Source: Reyranella sp.
Lineage (GTDB): Bacteria; Pseudomonadota; Alphaproteobacteria; Reyranellales; Reyranellaceae
Reading direction: 5' to 3'
Length of the DNA: 35,264 nt
Assembly: GCA_030684475.1 (NCBI GenBank)
Contig: JAUXWB010000362.1
Location: 1-35,264, forward strand
Shown: positions 16,863-25,265 of the stretch, piece after piece
How the letters are laid out: the number at the start of each line of letters is the position of its first letter
How positions within the stretch are numbered: position 1 is the first letter of the stretch
Position numbers and translations under genes: made by a program
Notes under the pieces: model-generated
Told to the model about the DNA's origin: nothing
The model's input: only the letters and a program-made list of their open reading frames with translations
The model's database searches: none

Positions 16863-18896
16863 ATGGCCAAGAACGGCGATCTATTCGATCGGTCGGGAAG
16901 CGGCAAGCGCGCCGCGGCGACCAAGGACACCACCTACACGGCCCGCGACATCGAGGTCCTGGAAGGCCTCGAACCCGTCCGCAAGCGCCCCGGCATGTAT
17001 GTCGGCGGCACCGACGAGCGCGCGCTGCATCATCTCGTGGCCGAGGTGCTCGACAATGCCATGGACGAAGCCGTGGCCGGCCATGCCGACACGATCTATC
17101 TCGAGCTGCTGGCCGGCAACCGCGTGCTGGTGCGCGACAACGGCCGCGGCATTCCGGTCGACCCGCACCCCAAGTTCAAGAACAAGTCGGCGCTAGAGGT
17201 CATCCTCACCACCCTGCACTCCGGCGGCAAGTTCAACGGCAAGGTCTACGCCACCTCCGGCGGCCTGCACGGCGTCGGTGTCTCGGTCGTCAACGCGCTG
17301 TCGGACGAGCTGATCGTCGAGGTCGCCCGCGACCGCCAGGCCTGGACACAGAGTTTTTCGCGCGGCAAGCCGACGACCAAGCTCAAGTCAACCGGCCCGG
17401 CGCCCAACCGCCGCGGCACCACCGTCACCTTCCATCCCGATCCCCAGATCTTCGGCAAGCAGGCCTTCGTGGCCGAGCGCATGTATCGCATGGCACGCTC
17501 GAAGGCCTATCTCTTCCGCGGCGTAGAAATCCGCTGGAAATGCGAGCCGTCCCTTCTGCCAAAAAGCAAATCAGATGGTGGCGGCACGATCCCAGCCGAG
17601 GAGTCGTTCCATTTCCCGGGCGGCCTCAAGGATTACCTGACCTCGGAGATCGGCGAGCGCCCAACGGTCGTGCCACAGCCTTTCGCCGGCGAGGCCAAGA
17701 GCGAGACCAACGGCAACGCCGGCGGCAAGGTCGAATGGGCCGTGTGGTGGCCGACGGACGAGGAAGGCTTCGTCCGCTCCTACTGCAACACCGTGCCGAC
17801 GGTCGAAGGCGGCACCCACGAGTCCGGCTTTCGCAGCGCGCTGCTGCGCGGGCTCAAGCGCTACGCCGAGCTCACCGGCAATCGCAAGGGTTCGATCATC
17901 ACCGCCGACGACTTGATCGAGGGCGCGGCCGGCCTGGTGTCGGTGTTCATCGAGCAGCCCCAGTTCCAGGGCCAGACCAAGGAGAAACTCGTCAGCGTCG
18001 AGGCGACCAAGCTGGTCGAGACCATCGTCGGTGACAATTTCGAGCACTGGCTGACGGGCGACAAGGAAGTCGGCAACGTCCTGCTCGAGCATGTCGTCGC
18101 CAAGGCCGAAGAGCGACTTCGCCGCAAGCAAGACCGCGAACAGCAACGCAAGACCGCGACACGCAAGCTGCGCCTGCCCGGCAAGCTCGCCGACTGCAGC
18201 AGCACCGGGTCGATCGGCACCGAGATCTTCCTGGTCGAGGGCGACTCGGCTGGCGGTTCGGCCAAGGCGGCGCGCAACCGCGAGACCCAGGCGATCCTGC
18301 CACTCAGGGGAAAGATCCTGAACGTGGCCAGCGCCAGCGCCGACAAGCTGCGCGAGAACCAGGAAATCCAGGATCTCATCCAGGCGCTCGGCTGCAACAC
18401 CGGCGCCCACTACAGCGACGACAGGCTGCGCTACGAGCGCGTCATCATCATGACCGACGCCGACGTCGACGGCGCCCACATCGCCTCGCTGCTGATGACG
18501 TTCTTCTACCGCGAGATGCCGAAGCTGATCGAAAACGGACACCTCTTCCTGGCGCAGCCGCCGCTTTTCCGGATGAGCAAGGGCGGCCGGACCGAATATG
18601 CCCATGACGAACAGCAGAAGGACGAGCTCCTGCGGACCGTGTTTGGTGGCAAGGCCGAGATGACGCGTTTCAAAGGCCTCGGTGAAATGCAGTCGGTGCA
18701 TCTGCGCGAGACCACGATGGATCCGACCAAGCGCATCCTGCTCAAGGTCGATGTCCCCACCGCAGCCGACGTCGACGCCCGGCGGGAAGCCATGCGGACG
18801 GCGACCCTGGTCGAGGACCTGATGGGGCGGAAGCCCGAGAAGCGCTATGCCTTCATTCAGGAAAACGCCAAATTCGCCCGTGATCTGGACGTCTGA
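16863..18896 (+). CDS. parE: DNA topoisomerase IV subunit B
   Basis: A 677-residue ATPase subunit of topoisomerase IV, which decatenates daughter chromosomes. The GHKL ATPase motifs are EVLDNAMDEA (61-70), DNGRGIP (92-98) and GGLHGVGVSVVNALS. The TOPRIM domain has LVEGDSAGGSAK (from residue 457) and MTDADVDGAHI, with metal-binding Asp532, Asp534 and Asp536. The KFKNKSALEVILTTLHSGGKF stretch with a Lys-rich head and the short C-terminus are ParE-like rather than GyrB-like. The start at 16863 is chosen on homology. Upstream, TTTGCTACCAT at 16791-16801 could be an extended -10, but its spacing to a TTGATT at 16776 is short (14 bases). Confidence 0.95.
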   Translation: MAKNGDLFDRSGSGKRAAATKDTTYTARDIEVLEGLEPVRKRPGMYVGGTDERALHHLVAEVLDNAMDEAVAGHADTIYLELLAGNRVLVRDNGRGIPVDPHPKFKNKSALEVILTTLHSGGKFNGKVYATSGGLHGVGVSVVNALSDELIVEVARDRQAWTQSFSRGKPTTKLKSTGPAPNRRGTTVTFHPDPQIFGKQAFVAERMYRMARSKAYLFRGVEIRWKCEPSLLPKSKSDGGGTIPAEESFHFPGGLKDYLTSEIGERPTVVPQPFAGEAKSETNGNAGGKVEWAVWWPTDEEGFVRSYCNTVPTVEGGTHESGFRSALLRGLKRYAELTGNRKGSIITADDLIEGAAGLVSVFIEQPQFQGQTKEKLVSVEATKLVETIVGDNFEHWLTGDKEVGNVLLEHVVAKAEERLRRKQDREQQRKTATRKLRLPGKLADCSSTGSIGTEIFLVEGDSAGGSAKAARNRETQAILPLRGKILNVASASADKLRENQEIQDLIQALGCNTGAHYSDDRLRYERVIIMTDADVDGAHIASLLMTFFYREMPKLIENGHLFLAQPPLFRMSKGGRTEYAHDEQQKDELLRTVFGGKAEMTRFKGLGEMQSVHLRETTMDPTKRILLKVDVPTAADVDARREAMRTATLVEDLMGRKPEKRYAFIQENAKFARDLDV

Positions 18897-19000
18897 GCGG
18901 CTTGCGGCGAACCGACCGCCGGCACGCGACAATGTGACGTGATCCGGCGTCAATCCCGTCGTAACATTTACCCAAGACCTGCGCTGAGGAGGAAGTCCAC

Positions 19001-19567
19001 GTGCGCTTTGCCAGTAAGATTGCCGTCACCATGGTTGCCGCCGCAACGGCCTTTGCCACGGCGGCCCACGCAGCAACCATCGGCGGCGTTTACTACGCCG
19101 TTCAGTACGACTATCGCGAGTTCTTCGCAGCCACCGACGGCAAGCCTTTCCAGGTGATCATCGAAGGCAATCCCTTCCCAAGCATGGACACCGGCGAAGT
19201 GGCGCGCCAGCTTCTGCCGGTGATGCAGGCCGCCAAGCCGATGCCCCGCCTCACCTTCACCTACGACGTCCCGGTGGAGAAGCCACGTCCGGACTACCGC
19301 CTCGTGCTGGTGTTCGACTATGCCAACGATCTCCGTGCCGATGCGGTCTGCGAAGGCACACGGCGAACCGGTCCCGGCACGCCCGGCGTCTTCAAGGTCT
19401 TTGCCATCTACTGCCGCAACGACATGGCGATGTCGCAGACGACGGCCTGGACCCCGGCGACGGGCCCCGACGATCCGCGGATCAACTGGCTATTCCGGGA
19501 GTTGTTCATGGTCGTGTTCAACGAGGCCGAATCGCTGCGACGCCAGAACGGCGTCGACCGTCAATAG
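19001..19567 (+). CDS. Small exported protein of unknown function
   Basis: A 188-residue protein with a clear signal peptide: basic MRFASKI, hydrophobic core, cleavage near AAHAA (about residue 25). A strong GAGGAGG ribosome-binding site sits 8 bases before the GTG start. The mature part has two cysteines (in DAVCEGTRR and AIYCRND), which could form a disulfide, and the repeated-looking phrases GNPFPSMDTGEVARQLLPVMQ and YRLVLVFDYANDLRADAVC. I do not recognise a family. It stands alone between parE and pyrD; the 104 bases after parE contain no obvious terminator. Probably periplasmic. Confidence 0.82.
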   Translation: MRFASKIAVTMVAAATAFATAAHAATIGGVYYAVQYDYREFFAATDGKPFQVIIEGNPFPSMDTGEVARQLLPVMQAAKPMPRLTFTYDVPVEKPRPDYRLVLVFDYANDLRADAVCEGTRRTGPGTPGVFKVFAIYCRNDMAMSQTTAWTPATGPDDPRINWLFRELFMVVFNEAESLRRQNGVDRQ

Positions 19568-19608
19568 GTAGAAGCGCTCCACAGGCACTCTCTGCTAACC
19601 AGACGGCC

Positions 19609-20655
19609 ATGGCCATCTGGTACGCCTTGGTCGACTCGTTCCTGTCCCGCCTCGACGCGGAGACGGCGCATGGGCTGGCGCTTCGCGCCCTGAAGAGCGG
19701 GCTGCTGCCCGGCGACAACAAGCCGGATCCGTCGTCGCTTTCCATCACCGTCTGGGGCCGCCGCCTGCCCAATCCGATCGGCCTTGCCGCCGGCTTCGAC
19801 AAGAATGCCGAAGTTCCCGACGCCCTGCTCGGCCTTGGATTCGGCTTGGTCGAGATCGGCAGCGTCACGCCCAGGCCGCAGCCGGGCAATCCCCGGCCTC
19901 GGTTGTTCCGCCTGCCTGAGGATCACGGTGTCATAAACCGCATGGGTTTTCCGGGCCAGGGTTTGGAGGCCGTTCGCTCGAGGCTCGCCGGCCGCCCTCG
20001 CCTCGGCTTCCTGGGCGTCAACGTCGGGGCGAACAAGGACAGCACCGACCGCGCGGCGGACTACGTCGCCTGTAGCGTGGCTCTCGCGCCTCATGCCGAC
20101 TATCTCGTGTGCAACGTGTCGTCGCCGAACACGCCGGGACTGCGCAACCTTCAGGGCCGCGTCCAGCTCTCGGAACTGCTCAAACGCGTCCAGGACGCCA
20201 TCGCCATGAAGCCGGTGCCGCTTGTGGTCAAAATCGCGCCCGACGCCACGGACGACGATCTCGACGACATCGTCTCGGTCTGCCGCGACCTGCTAATGGA
20301 CGGCATCATCGTCGGCAATACGACGTTGTCGCGCCCGCTGTCATTGCTCTCTGAGCGACGTGCCGAGACCGGCGGACTGTCGGGCGTTCCCCTCATGACA
20401 TTGTCGACCGAGGTTCTGCGCAGGACTGCCCGGCGTGTCGAAGGCCAGTTCCCGCTGATCGGCTGTGGTGGCGTCGCTTCGGGGGCGGACGCCTACGCCA
20501 AGGTCCGGGCTGGCGCCAGCCTCGTCCAGCTCTACTCGGCCATGGTCTATGAGGGTCCGCCCCTCATCCGCCGAATCAAGAACGAGCTGGCGGCACTGCT
20601 TGCCCGCGACGGATTCGCCTCGGTAGCCGATGCGGTCGGCGCCGATCTACGCTGA
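19609..20655 (+). CDS. pyrD: Dihydroorotate dehydrogenase (quinone), class 2
   Basis: A 348-residue FMN enzyme that oxidises dihydroorotate to orotate in pyrimidine synthesis, passing electrons to quinone at the membrane. The N-terminal helical extension (residues 1-40) is the class 2 membrane-association segment. NPIGLAAGFDKNAE and EIGSVTPRPQPGNPRPRLFR bind FMN and substrate. Catalytic Ser172 lies in CNVSSPNTPGLRNLQ, and VKIAPD and CGGVASGADAYAKVRAGASLVQLYS complete the FMN-phosphate site. There is no strong ribosome-binding site, 41 bases after the upstream gene. The 3' end overlaps the convergent Rieske gene by 9 bases. Confidence 0.96.
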   Translation: MAIWYALVDSFLSRLDAETAHGLALRALKSGLLPGDNKPDPSSLSITVWGRRLPNPIGLAAGFDKNAEVPDALLGLGFGLVEIGSVTPRPQPGNPRPRLFRLPEDHGVINRMGFPGQGLEAVRSRLAGRPRLGFLGVNVGANKDSTDRAADYVACSVALAPHADYLVCNVSSPNTPGLRNLQGRVQLSELLKRVQDAIAMKPVPLVVKIAPDATDDDLDDIVSVCRDLLMDGIIVGNTTLSRPLSLLSERRAETGGLSGVPLMTLSTEVLRRTARRVEGQFPLIGCGGVASGADAYAKVRAGASLVQLYSAMVYEGPPLIRRIKNELAALLARDGFASVADAVGADLR

Positions 20656-21837
20656 CGTTTCGTCGAGATACTGCCCCGCGTCGAACTTCACGTAGGCAGC
20701 AGCCTCCTCGAACGCCACGCCCACCGGATCTCCGCCCGCCGCGACGATGTCGATCTGCTTCTGCAGCAGGATCCGCAGCATAGAGACACCTTGGTCGGAC
20801 GACATCAGGTGCTCCTCCGAATGGAAGGTGATCGCGCCCTGCCCGACCTGTGCCTCGACGTCGCCGGGAAACTTCTGGTGTTCCTCGGGCGTCAGCTCCG
20901 CCCAGGTCTTGCCGCTGTAGCGTGACTTGAACTTGGTGAGCTCGCCCGTCTCGCGAACCCGGCCGGCGACGTAGATGCGGTAATGTGTGTCGTCGATCGG
21001 CAGCGTCCAGCCGATCGATTCGACCATGCCGTACTGCGCGACCCGCGGATTGGCAACGACCCGCAGGGTCGGAACCACGGCTTCGGTGACTCGACGGAAG
21101 CGCTTGCCGTCGGGTCCGGGACGAATCGAGGTCGCCTTCACGCCCTGGCGGCCATACTCGAACTTCACTTTCGGGAAAGCGTTCATCTGCTCGACGAACT
21201 GCGGTCCGCTGAACGTGCCATGCAGGATCGGGACATGGTAGGGGTCGACCACGTTCTCGAAATGCTGCAGCCAGTTGCAGGGGGCGATTGCGATACCGCC
21301 GCTGCCGATGCTGGAATCGTCGGCCTCGATGAACTCTCCGGGCTGCAGCACTTCCAGGCATTCGTAGCGCGGCAGCACCGGCTTCTTCGCGGGCGGACCG
21401 AGGTAGGCGAAGACCAGCCCGTAGCGTTCCTCGACCGGATACCAGGGCTGGCGCACGCGCTGGCACTGAGCCCCTGTCGGGTTGGGTTCGCACGGCATTT
21501 CGAGACAGTGTCCTTCGACGTCGAACAGCCAGCCGTGATAGCAGCAGCGGATGCCGCGCTCCTCGACCTTGCCGTAGTAGAGGGTCGTGCCGCGATGACA
21601 GCAGCGCGGGTAGACGAGACCCGCCTGCCCGCGGCCATCGCGGAACAGGATCAACTCCTCGCCGAGGATTTTGACCGGTCGTGGCGTGGCACCGGCGTCG
21701 GCCGCCATGCCGACCGGGTGCCAGTAACGGCGGAGAAGTTCTCCCATCGGCGTGCCGCGCCCGACCTCGGTGAGCTTCTTATTGTAGGCCGGCGGTTCCA
21801 GGTCGTAGGCGGAGCGAACATCCGTCGTCGCATTCAT
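20647..21837 (-). CDS. Rieske non-heme iron oxygenase, alpha subunit
   Basis: A 396-residue ring-hydroxylating or O-demethylating oxygenase. The [2Fe-2S] ligands are Cys79, His81, Cys98 and His101 (CCHRG, 16 residues, CCYHGW). The mononuclear iron site is in NVVDPYHVPILH: Asp198 bridging, His201 and His206 as ligands. Length and layout resemble the phthalate/vanillate oxygenase (VanA-like) branch. No reductase or ferredoxin gene is adjacent, so electron partners must be elsewhere. The start at 21837 has a GGGAG site and drops a non-homologous 22-residue extension. A Bug-type receptor lies 10 bases upstream on the same strand, so the pair likely serve uptake and attack of one organic acid. Confidence 0.92.
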   Translation of the reverse strand: MNATTDVRSAYDLEPPAYNKKLTEVGRGTPMGELLRRYWHPVGMAADAGATPRPVKILGEELILFRDGRGQAGLVYPRCCHRGTTLYYGKVEERGIRCCYHGWLFDVEGHCLEMPCEPNPTGAQCQRVRQPWYPVEERYGLVFAYLGPPAKKPVLPRYECLEVLQPGEFIEADDSSIGSGGIAIAPCNWLQHFENVVDPYHVPILHGTFSGPQFVEQMNAFPKVKFEYGRQGVKATSIRPGPDGKRFRRVTEAVVPTLRVVANPRVAQYGMVESIGWTLPIDDTHYRIYVAGRVRETGELTKFKSRYSGKTWAELTPEEHQKFPGDVEAQVGQGAITFHSEEHLMSSDQGVSMLRILLQKQIDIVAAGGDPVGVAFEEAAAYVKFDAGQYLDETSA

Positions 21838-21847
21838 TCTGAGCTCC

Positions 21848-22849
21848 CTACTCCACTTTGGCGCCGGATAGCTTGATGAGGTCAGCCCAGATCGGCGTCT
21901 CACGCACCAGGACAGCCGCGAGCTCCGCCGGGGTCGAGCCGACCGGCGTCTGGCCCTGCTCGACCAGCTTCTGCGCGACGGCAGGCCCGGTGATCACTGC
22001 CCTGATCGCCTGCTGCATCCTGTTCACGATGTCGCCGGGCGTTCCCGCCGGCGCATAGGCGGCAACGAACAGGCTGAGATCGAAGCCTGCGACCAGCTGT
22101 TCGGCGAAAGTCCCGATGTGGGGCATCGACGCCGAGCGTTTGGCCCCGGCGACGGCGAGCGGCTTCACGCGGCCAGCGGCGATCTGTGGCTTGGCGCTCG
22201 TCGGGCTCGCCCATGTGAGATCGAGTGTGCCGTTCGCCACGTCCTGCAGCGCGGGGACGTCGCCCCGGTAGGGCACATGGCTGTAGAGGCCGCCGCCATT
22301 TGGACCGCCGATCGTCTTCTCGAACAGCAGACCGTAGAGATGGCCGCTCGAGCCGACACCCCAGCTGCCGTAGGTCGCGGGCCGGCGTAGACCCCTCACC
22401 CAGGCGGCCATGTTTCGGAGATCGTCGAAAGGCGCATCGGCCTTCACCACCAGCAGGATCGTCCCCAGGGACACCAGCGATACCGGGATCAGGTCCTTGT
22501 CGGGATTGAATGGCAGCTTGGCGTACAGGCTCGGATTGTTGGTGTGGGTCGAATTGGTCGTGATCAGGAACGTGTAGCCATCGGGGGCTGCCTTGGCGAC
22601 GATATCCGCCCCTACGATCGTGTTGGCGCCCGGCTTGGAATCGACCAGGACCTGCTGGCCCAGGCGTGCCGTCAGGCCGTCGGCGATGACACGCACCATC
22701 GCGTCGATCGCACCGCCGGGATTGAACGGCACGACGATGCGAACGGGCCTGGTTGGCCAGGCGCCCTGCGCCCGTCCTGTCGAGGCGAGGAAAGGCGCGG
22801 AAAACGCCGCCCCGACGATGGTTCGCCGCCCGAACGCTTTCCGCGTCAT
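21848..22849 (-). CDS. Bug/TctC-family tripartite tricarboxylate transporter receptor
   Basis: A 333-residue periplasmic solute-binding protein of the Bug (TctC) family. The N-terminus MTRKAFGRRTIVGAAFSAPF, ending near GRAQ, is a signal peptide with a twin-arginine look. Family landmarks are WPTRPVRIVVPFNPGGAIDAMVR, VDSKPGANTIVGADIVAKAAPDGYT, and late AGTPGDIVNRMQQAI. Bug proteins bind carboxylates or similar ligands. tctA and tctB are not present, as for most Bug genes. A GGGGAG ribosome-binding site precedes the ATG, 12 bases after the stop of a broken small gene. It probably serves the Rieske oxygenase gene downstream. Confidence 0.92.
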   Translation of the reverse strand: MTRKAFGRRTIVGAAFSAPFLASTGRAQGAWPTRPVRIVVPFNPGGAIDAMVRVIADGLTARLGQQVLVDSKPGANTIVGADIVAKAAPDGYTFLITTNSTHTNNPSLYAKLPFNPDKDLIPVSLVSLGTILLVVKADAPFDDLRNMAAWVRGLRRPATYGSWGVGSSGHLYGLLFEKTIGGPNGGGLYSHVPYRGDVPALQDVANGTLDLTWASPTSAKPQIAAGRVKPLAVAGAKRSASMPHIGTFAEQLVAGFDLSLFVAAYAPAGTPGDIVNRMQQAIRAVITGPAVAQKLVEQGQTPVGSTPAELAAVLVRETPIWADLIKLSGAKVE

Positions 22850-22861
22850 GATTTTCTCCCC

Positions 22862-23118
22862 TTAGATGTCCGCGAAGACGTGGCTTTCCTTCCCGGACAG
22901 ATCCACGGACAACTTACCCTTGATCGCATCGATGGTGATCATGTCGACGTTCTTCTACCCGCGGCTTCTGCATCGGCCATGTCGGACCCGAGGCGGCCGT
23001 GGGCGGTCCGATAGACGACGTTCTGGTTGTCCGGGAACGTCACGTCCTTGTGGTTCTCGGCCAGGTTGGCGATGAAGCTGGGGTTAGGATGCAGCTTGGG
23101 TAGCTTCTTCTTGGCCAT
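22862..23118 (-). pseudogene. Small gene with a probable frameshift, unknown family
   Basis: From the ATG at 23118 (starting MAKKKLPKLHPNPSF; an ATG at 23142 is also in frame, with a GGGGGAA run between the two) coding-like sequence runs about 53 codons to GRLGSDMADAEAAG. That frame then stops at 22939-22941. A second frame, opened by a TAG near 22952, carries KNVDMITIDAIKGKLSVDLS and ends in TAA at 22862-22864, 12 bases before the Bug gene. Both parts have GC-rich third positions and read like one protein of about 85 residues missing one base (or gaining two) near 22950. I do not recognise the family. Confidence 0.5.
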
Positions 23119-23221
23119 TTCCCCCGGGTTTCCGGCATGCATGCTTGGTCGGCAGGGACTTTAGCGATGCCCGCGGCCAATTCCTAGGCATCGGCCGCCG
23201 AGCGCGTTCCTCGCCTTGCCG

Positions 23222-24289
23222 CTAAACCTTCATCGTCCAGAAGGTGTCGATGCCCAGCCGCGCCCGCCATTCTGCCGTTGCCTCGGCTTTCTGAGCCTCC
23301 AGGGGAATTCCCGACCCATCGGCGACCCGGGTGATCGCGTCGAATCCGGCGATGACCGCCGCGGCATCGTGCATGGCGTTTTCGCCCATCCGTCCGACAA
23401 CCAGCCGACGGGCTTCCGCAAGTCCGGCCCCTGCAGCGATGGCTGCATCCGCGAACGCCAGGAGTTCCGCTTCATGCCGAACGCCACTCCCACCATCATC
23501 GGCGACGATTCCCTCGAAGCGATAATCGGTCCCTTCGTGTCGTCCGCTCCCCCGGAGCAGCGCCAAATGGCTGGTCGTTCAATAGACGCACTGGTTTTGA
23601 ACCGCGACGCGCGCCGCCAGCATCTCGATCTGCGCATGACTGATCGCGCGGTACTCGCGTGCGAAATCGCGCATGGCTTCCTGCGGCAGGTACATCGTCT
23701 CGAACATGTCCCAGAACTGCATCATCGCCTTGGGCACGAGGCTGAGCGCACGATGGACATTGCCGCCGATCCGGCCGCCCGCTTCGTAGAGCGGCGGATC
23801 GTCCGGCGTCACGTCCTCCGGCGCGAGCATGGGCATCCATCCCAAGCCGGGCTTGGCGCCCGTGGGACGTCGCCGGCTCGGCAAGCCTTCACGTGGGACC
23901 GGTGCGCTACGCCGGGCGTTCCCCGTCGCACGGTCGTAGGTGTCGACCGCCATCGTGATCGCCACCACGCTCAACAGCTCGACATAGGCCTCGTCGCTCA
24001 GTCCCAATGCGCCGATCCGTCTGTACCAGGCCTCCGACAACCGGCCCGGATCCGTGACGATCCGGTGGACCGCCTCGACCGCCGCTTCGGGCAGATCGGT
24101 CGCTCCTGTGTGCTGTCCCGGAATCGCGGCCGGTGACAATGCTGCCTTGCGTGCCCGGCAGAGGTCGCAAGCCCGCGCTGCACGAGTCTCCGCCACGATC
24201 TTCGCCCGCTCCGCGCCGGTCCACCAAACGCCGGCTGCACCGAGCGCATCCCAGGCGACATCGAGCGCGTCTCGCAATTCTTGCCGCAT
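23222..24289 (-). CDS. AhpD-like (carboxymuconolactone decarboxylase superfamily) protein, candidate selenoprotein
   Basis: Read through one in-frame TGA, the gene encodes 355 residues with residue 237 as the recoded position. The active-site run is QNQCVY-U-TTSH: Cys234, U237 and His241, with Glu222 twelve residues before Cys234. In Mycobacterium tuberculosis AhpD the proton-relay set is Glu118, Cys130, Cys133 and His137, the same spacing, so U takes the place of the resolving/attacking Cys133. An N-terminal half has CDLC (41-44) without the His, perhaps a degenerate repeat. After the TGA, 118 sense codons continue (ELLAFADAAIAAGAGLAEAR, then WRARLGIDTFWTMKV to TGA). AhpD-like proteins are peroxidase-type thiol oxidoreductases. 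Without recoding, the product would stop at 236 residues before completing CxxC. The start ATG at 24289 lacks a clear ribosome-binding site. Confidence 0.72.
23538..23565 (-). promoter_or_regulatory. Possible bacterial SECIS hairpin
   Basis: On the minus strand, nucleotides 14-41 after the UGA can fold into a hairpin. The upper stem GCUCC/GGAGC closes a three-base loop GGG (23551-23553); a U-G and a C-G pair, a single bulged A, two more pairs (G-C, C-G) and, past one G-A mismatch, G-C and U-A extend it. The loop lies about 26-28 bases after the UGA, within the range of bacterial SECIS elements, which need a G in the loop. GC-rich coding sequence forms hairpins often, so this is supportive only. 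Confidence 0.45.
23579..23581 (-). other. In-frame UGA at the CxxC position, proposed selenocysteine codon
   Basis: The codon reads TGA between TAT (Tyr236) and ACG (Thr238) on the minus strand. It differs by one base from TGC or TGT for Cys. Elsewhere in the window TGA is a normal stop (parE, pyrD, SDR-side genes), so any recoding must be local. Confidence 0.6.
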
Positions 24290-24355
24290 GGTGAAAATCT
24301 ACGCGGCAGACGCCGCGCCGTCGAGGCCATAGACTGCCCGCGGGGAGAACACGTC

Positions 24356-25261
24356 GTGCCGCTCTGGATACCGATCACCATCGCCGCCGCGTTGTGCCAG
24401 AACATACGCACGACGATGCAGCAGAAGATCCGCGGCCTGCTGAGCGTCGATGGCGCAAACTTCGTCCGCTACCTCTACGGCGCCCCGCTGGCGCTGGGCA
24501 TGCTGGCCTTTCTGGTCTGGGGTACCGGCCGCACCGTACCGTCGATCTCGCTGGCCTTTCTCGGCCTCGTCACCATCGCAGGCGTTGCCCAGATCGTCGC
24601 GACCTCGCTGATGATCCACTCCTTCTCGCTGCGCAACTACACCGTCGGCACGGTCTATTCGAAGACCGAAACGGTGTTCGTGGCGCTGTTCGCCACCTTC
24701 ATCGCCCACGAGCCGCTCAGCTTCGGCGCCTGGATGGGCATCCTGGTCTGCCTCGGCGGCGTCGTCATCCTGAGCGTGCGCGGCAAGTTCTCGGACGTGC
24801 GCAGCCTGCTCGCCGACCTCACCCACAAGGGCGCTCTCTACGGCATCCTGTCGGGCGCGATCTTCGCCATCGCCGCCGGCACCATTCGCGAAGCCTCAAA
24901 GCTCCTACCCGACGGCGACTTCATGATCCGCGGCATCACGGTGCTGGCCTGCATGAACACCATCCAGGTCGTCCTCATGGCCGCCTATCTGGCGCGTCGC
25001 GACCGGCCACAGCTCGGCAAGGTCGCGACCCACTGGCGTTCCTCGATCTGGGTCGGGCTGTTCAGCGTGCTGGGCTCGGCCGGCTGGGCGCTCGCCATGA
25101 CGCTGGAGAACGCTGCCTTGGTGCGCGCCGTCGGCCAGATCGAACTCGTCTTCACCTTCATCGCCTCGCATGTCGTGCTCAAGGAGCGGCCGTCCCTCGG
25201 GGAGTGGATCGGCAGTATCCTCGTGGTCGGCGGCGTCGTTCTCATCCTCATTGTCCGGTGA
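24356..25261 (+). CDS. EamA/DMT-family transporter
   Basis: A 301-residue inner-membrane permease with about ten hydrophobic helices in two EamA repeats (first repeat ends near VGTVYSKTETVFVALFATFI, second near AVGQIELVFTFIASHVVLKE). The start is a GTG at 24356 (VPLWIPITIAAALCQN), with GGGGAG ten bases upstream; an ATG at 24281 would add a polar, unrelated stretch and overlap the divergent AhpD-like gene. It leads a five-gene operon; the CoA-transferase starts 4 bases after its stop. Its substrate is unknown but probably relates to the acyl-CoA genes that follow. Confidence 0.88.
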   Translation: MPLWIPITIAAALCQNIRTTMQQKIRGLLSVDGANFVRYLYGAPLALGMLAFLVWGTGRTVPSISLAFLGLVTIAGVAQIVATSLMIHSFSLRNYTVGTVYSKTETVFVALFATFIAHEPLSFGAWMGILVCLGGVVILSVRGKFSDVRSLLADLTHKGALYGILSGAIFAIAAGTIREASKLLPDGDFMIRGITVLACMNTIQVVLMAAYLARRDRPQLGKVATHWRSSIWVGLFSVLGSAGWALAMTLENAALVRAVGQIELVFTFIASHVVLKERPSLGEWIGSILVVGGVVLILIVR

Positions 25262-25265
25262 CCAA

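Noticed and set aside
17571..18953. Minus-strand 460-codon frame opposite parE
   Set aside because: Antisense shadow of a clearly real gene; leucine/alanine/glycine-rich with no motif.
23222..23566. Independent gene starting at a TTG downstream of the AhpD-like TGA
   Set aside because: It is in the same frame as the upstream gene and completes the CxxC-xxx-H motif across the TGA; the TTG has no convincing ribosome-binding site.
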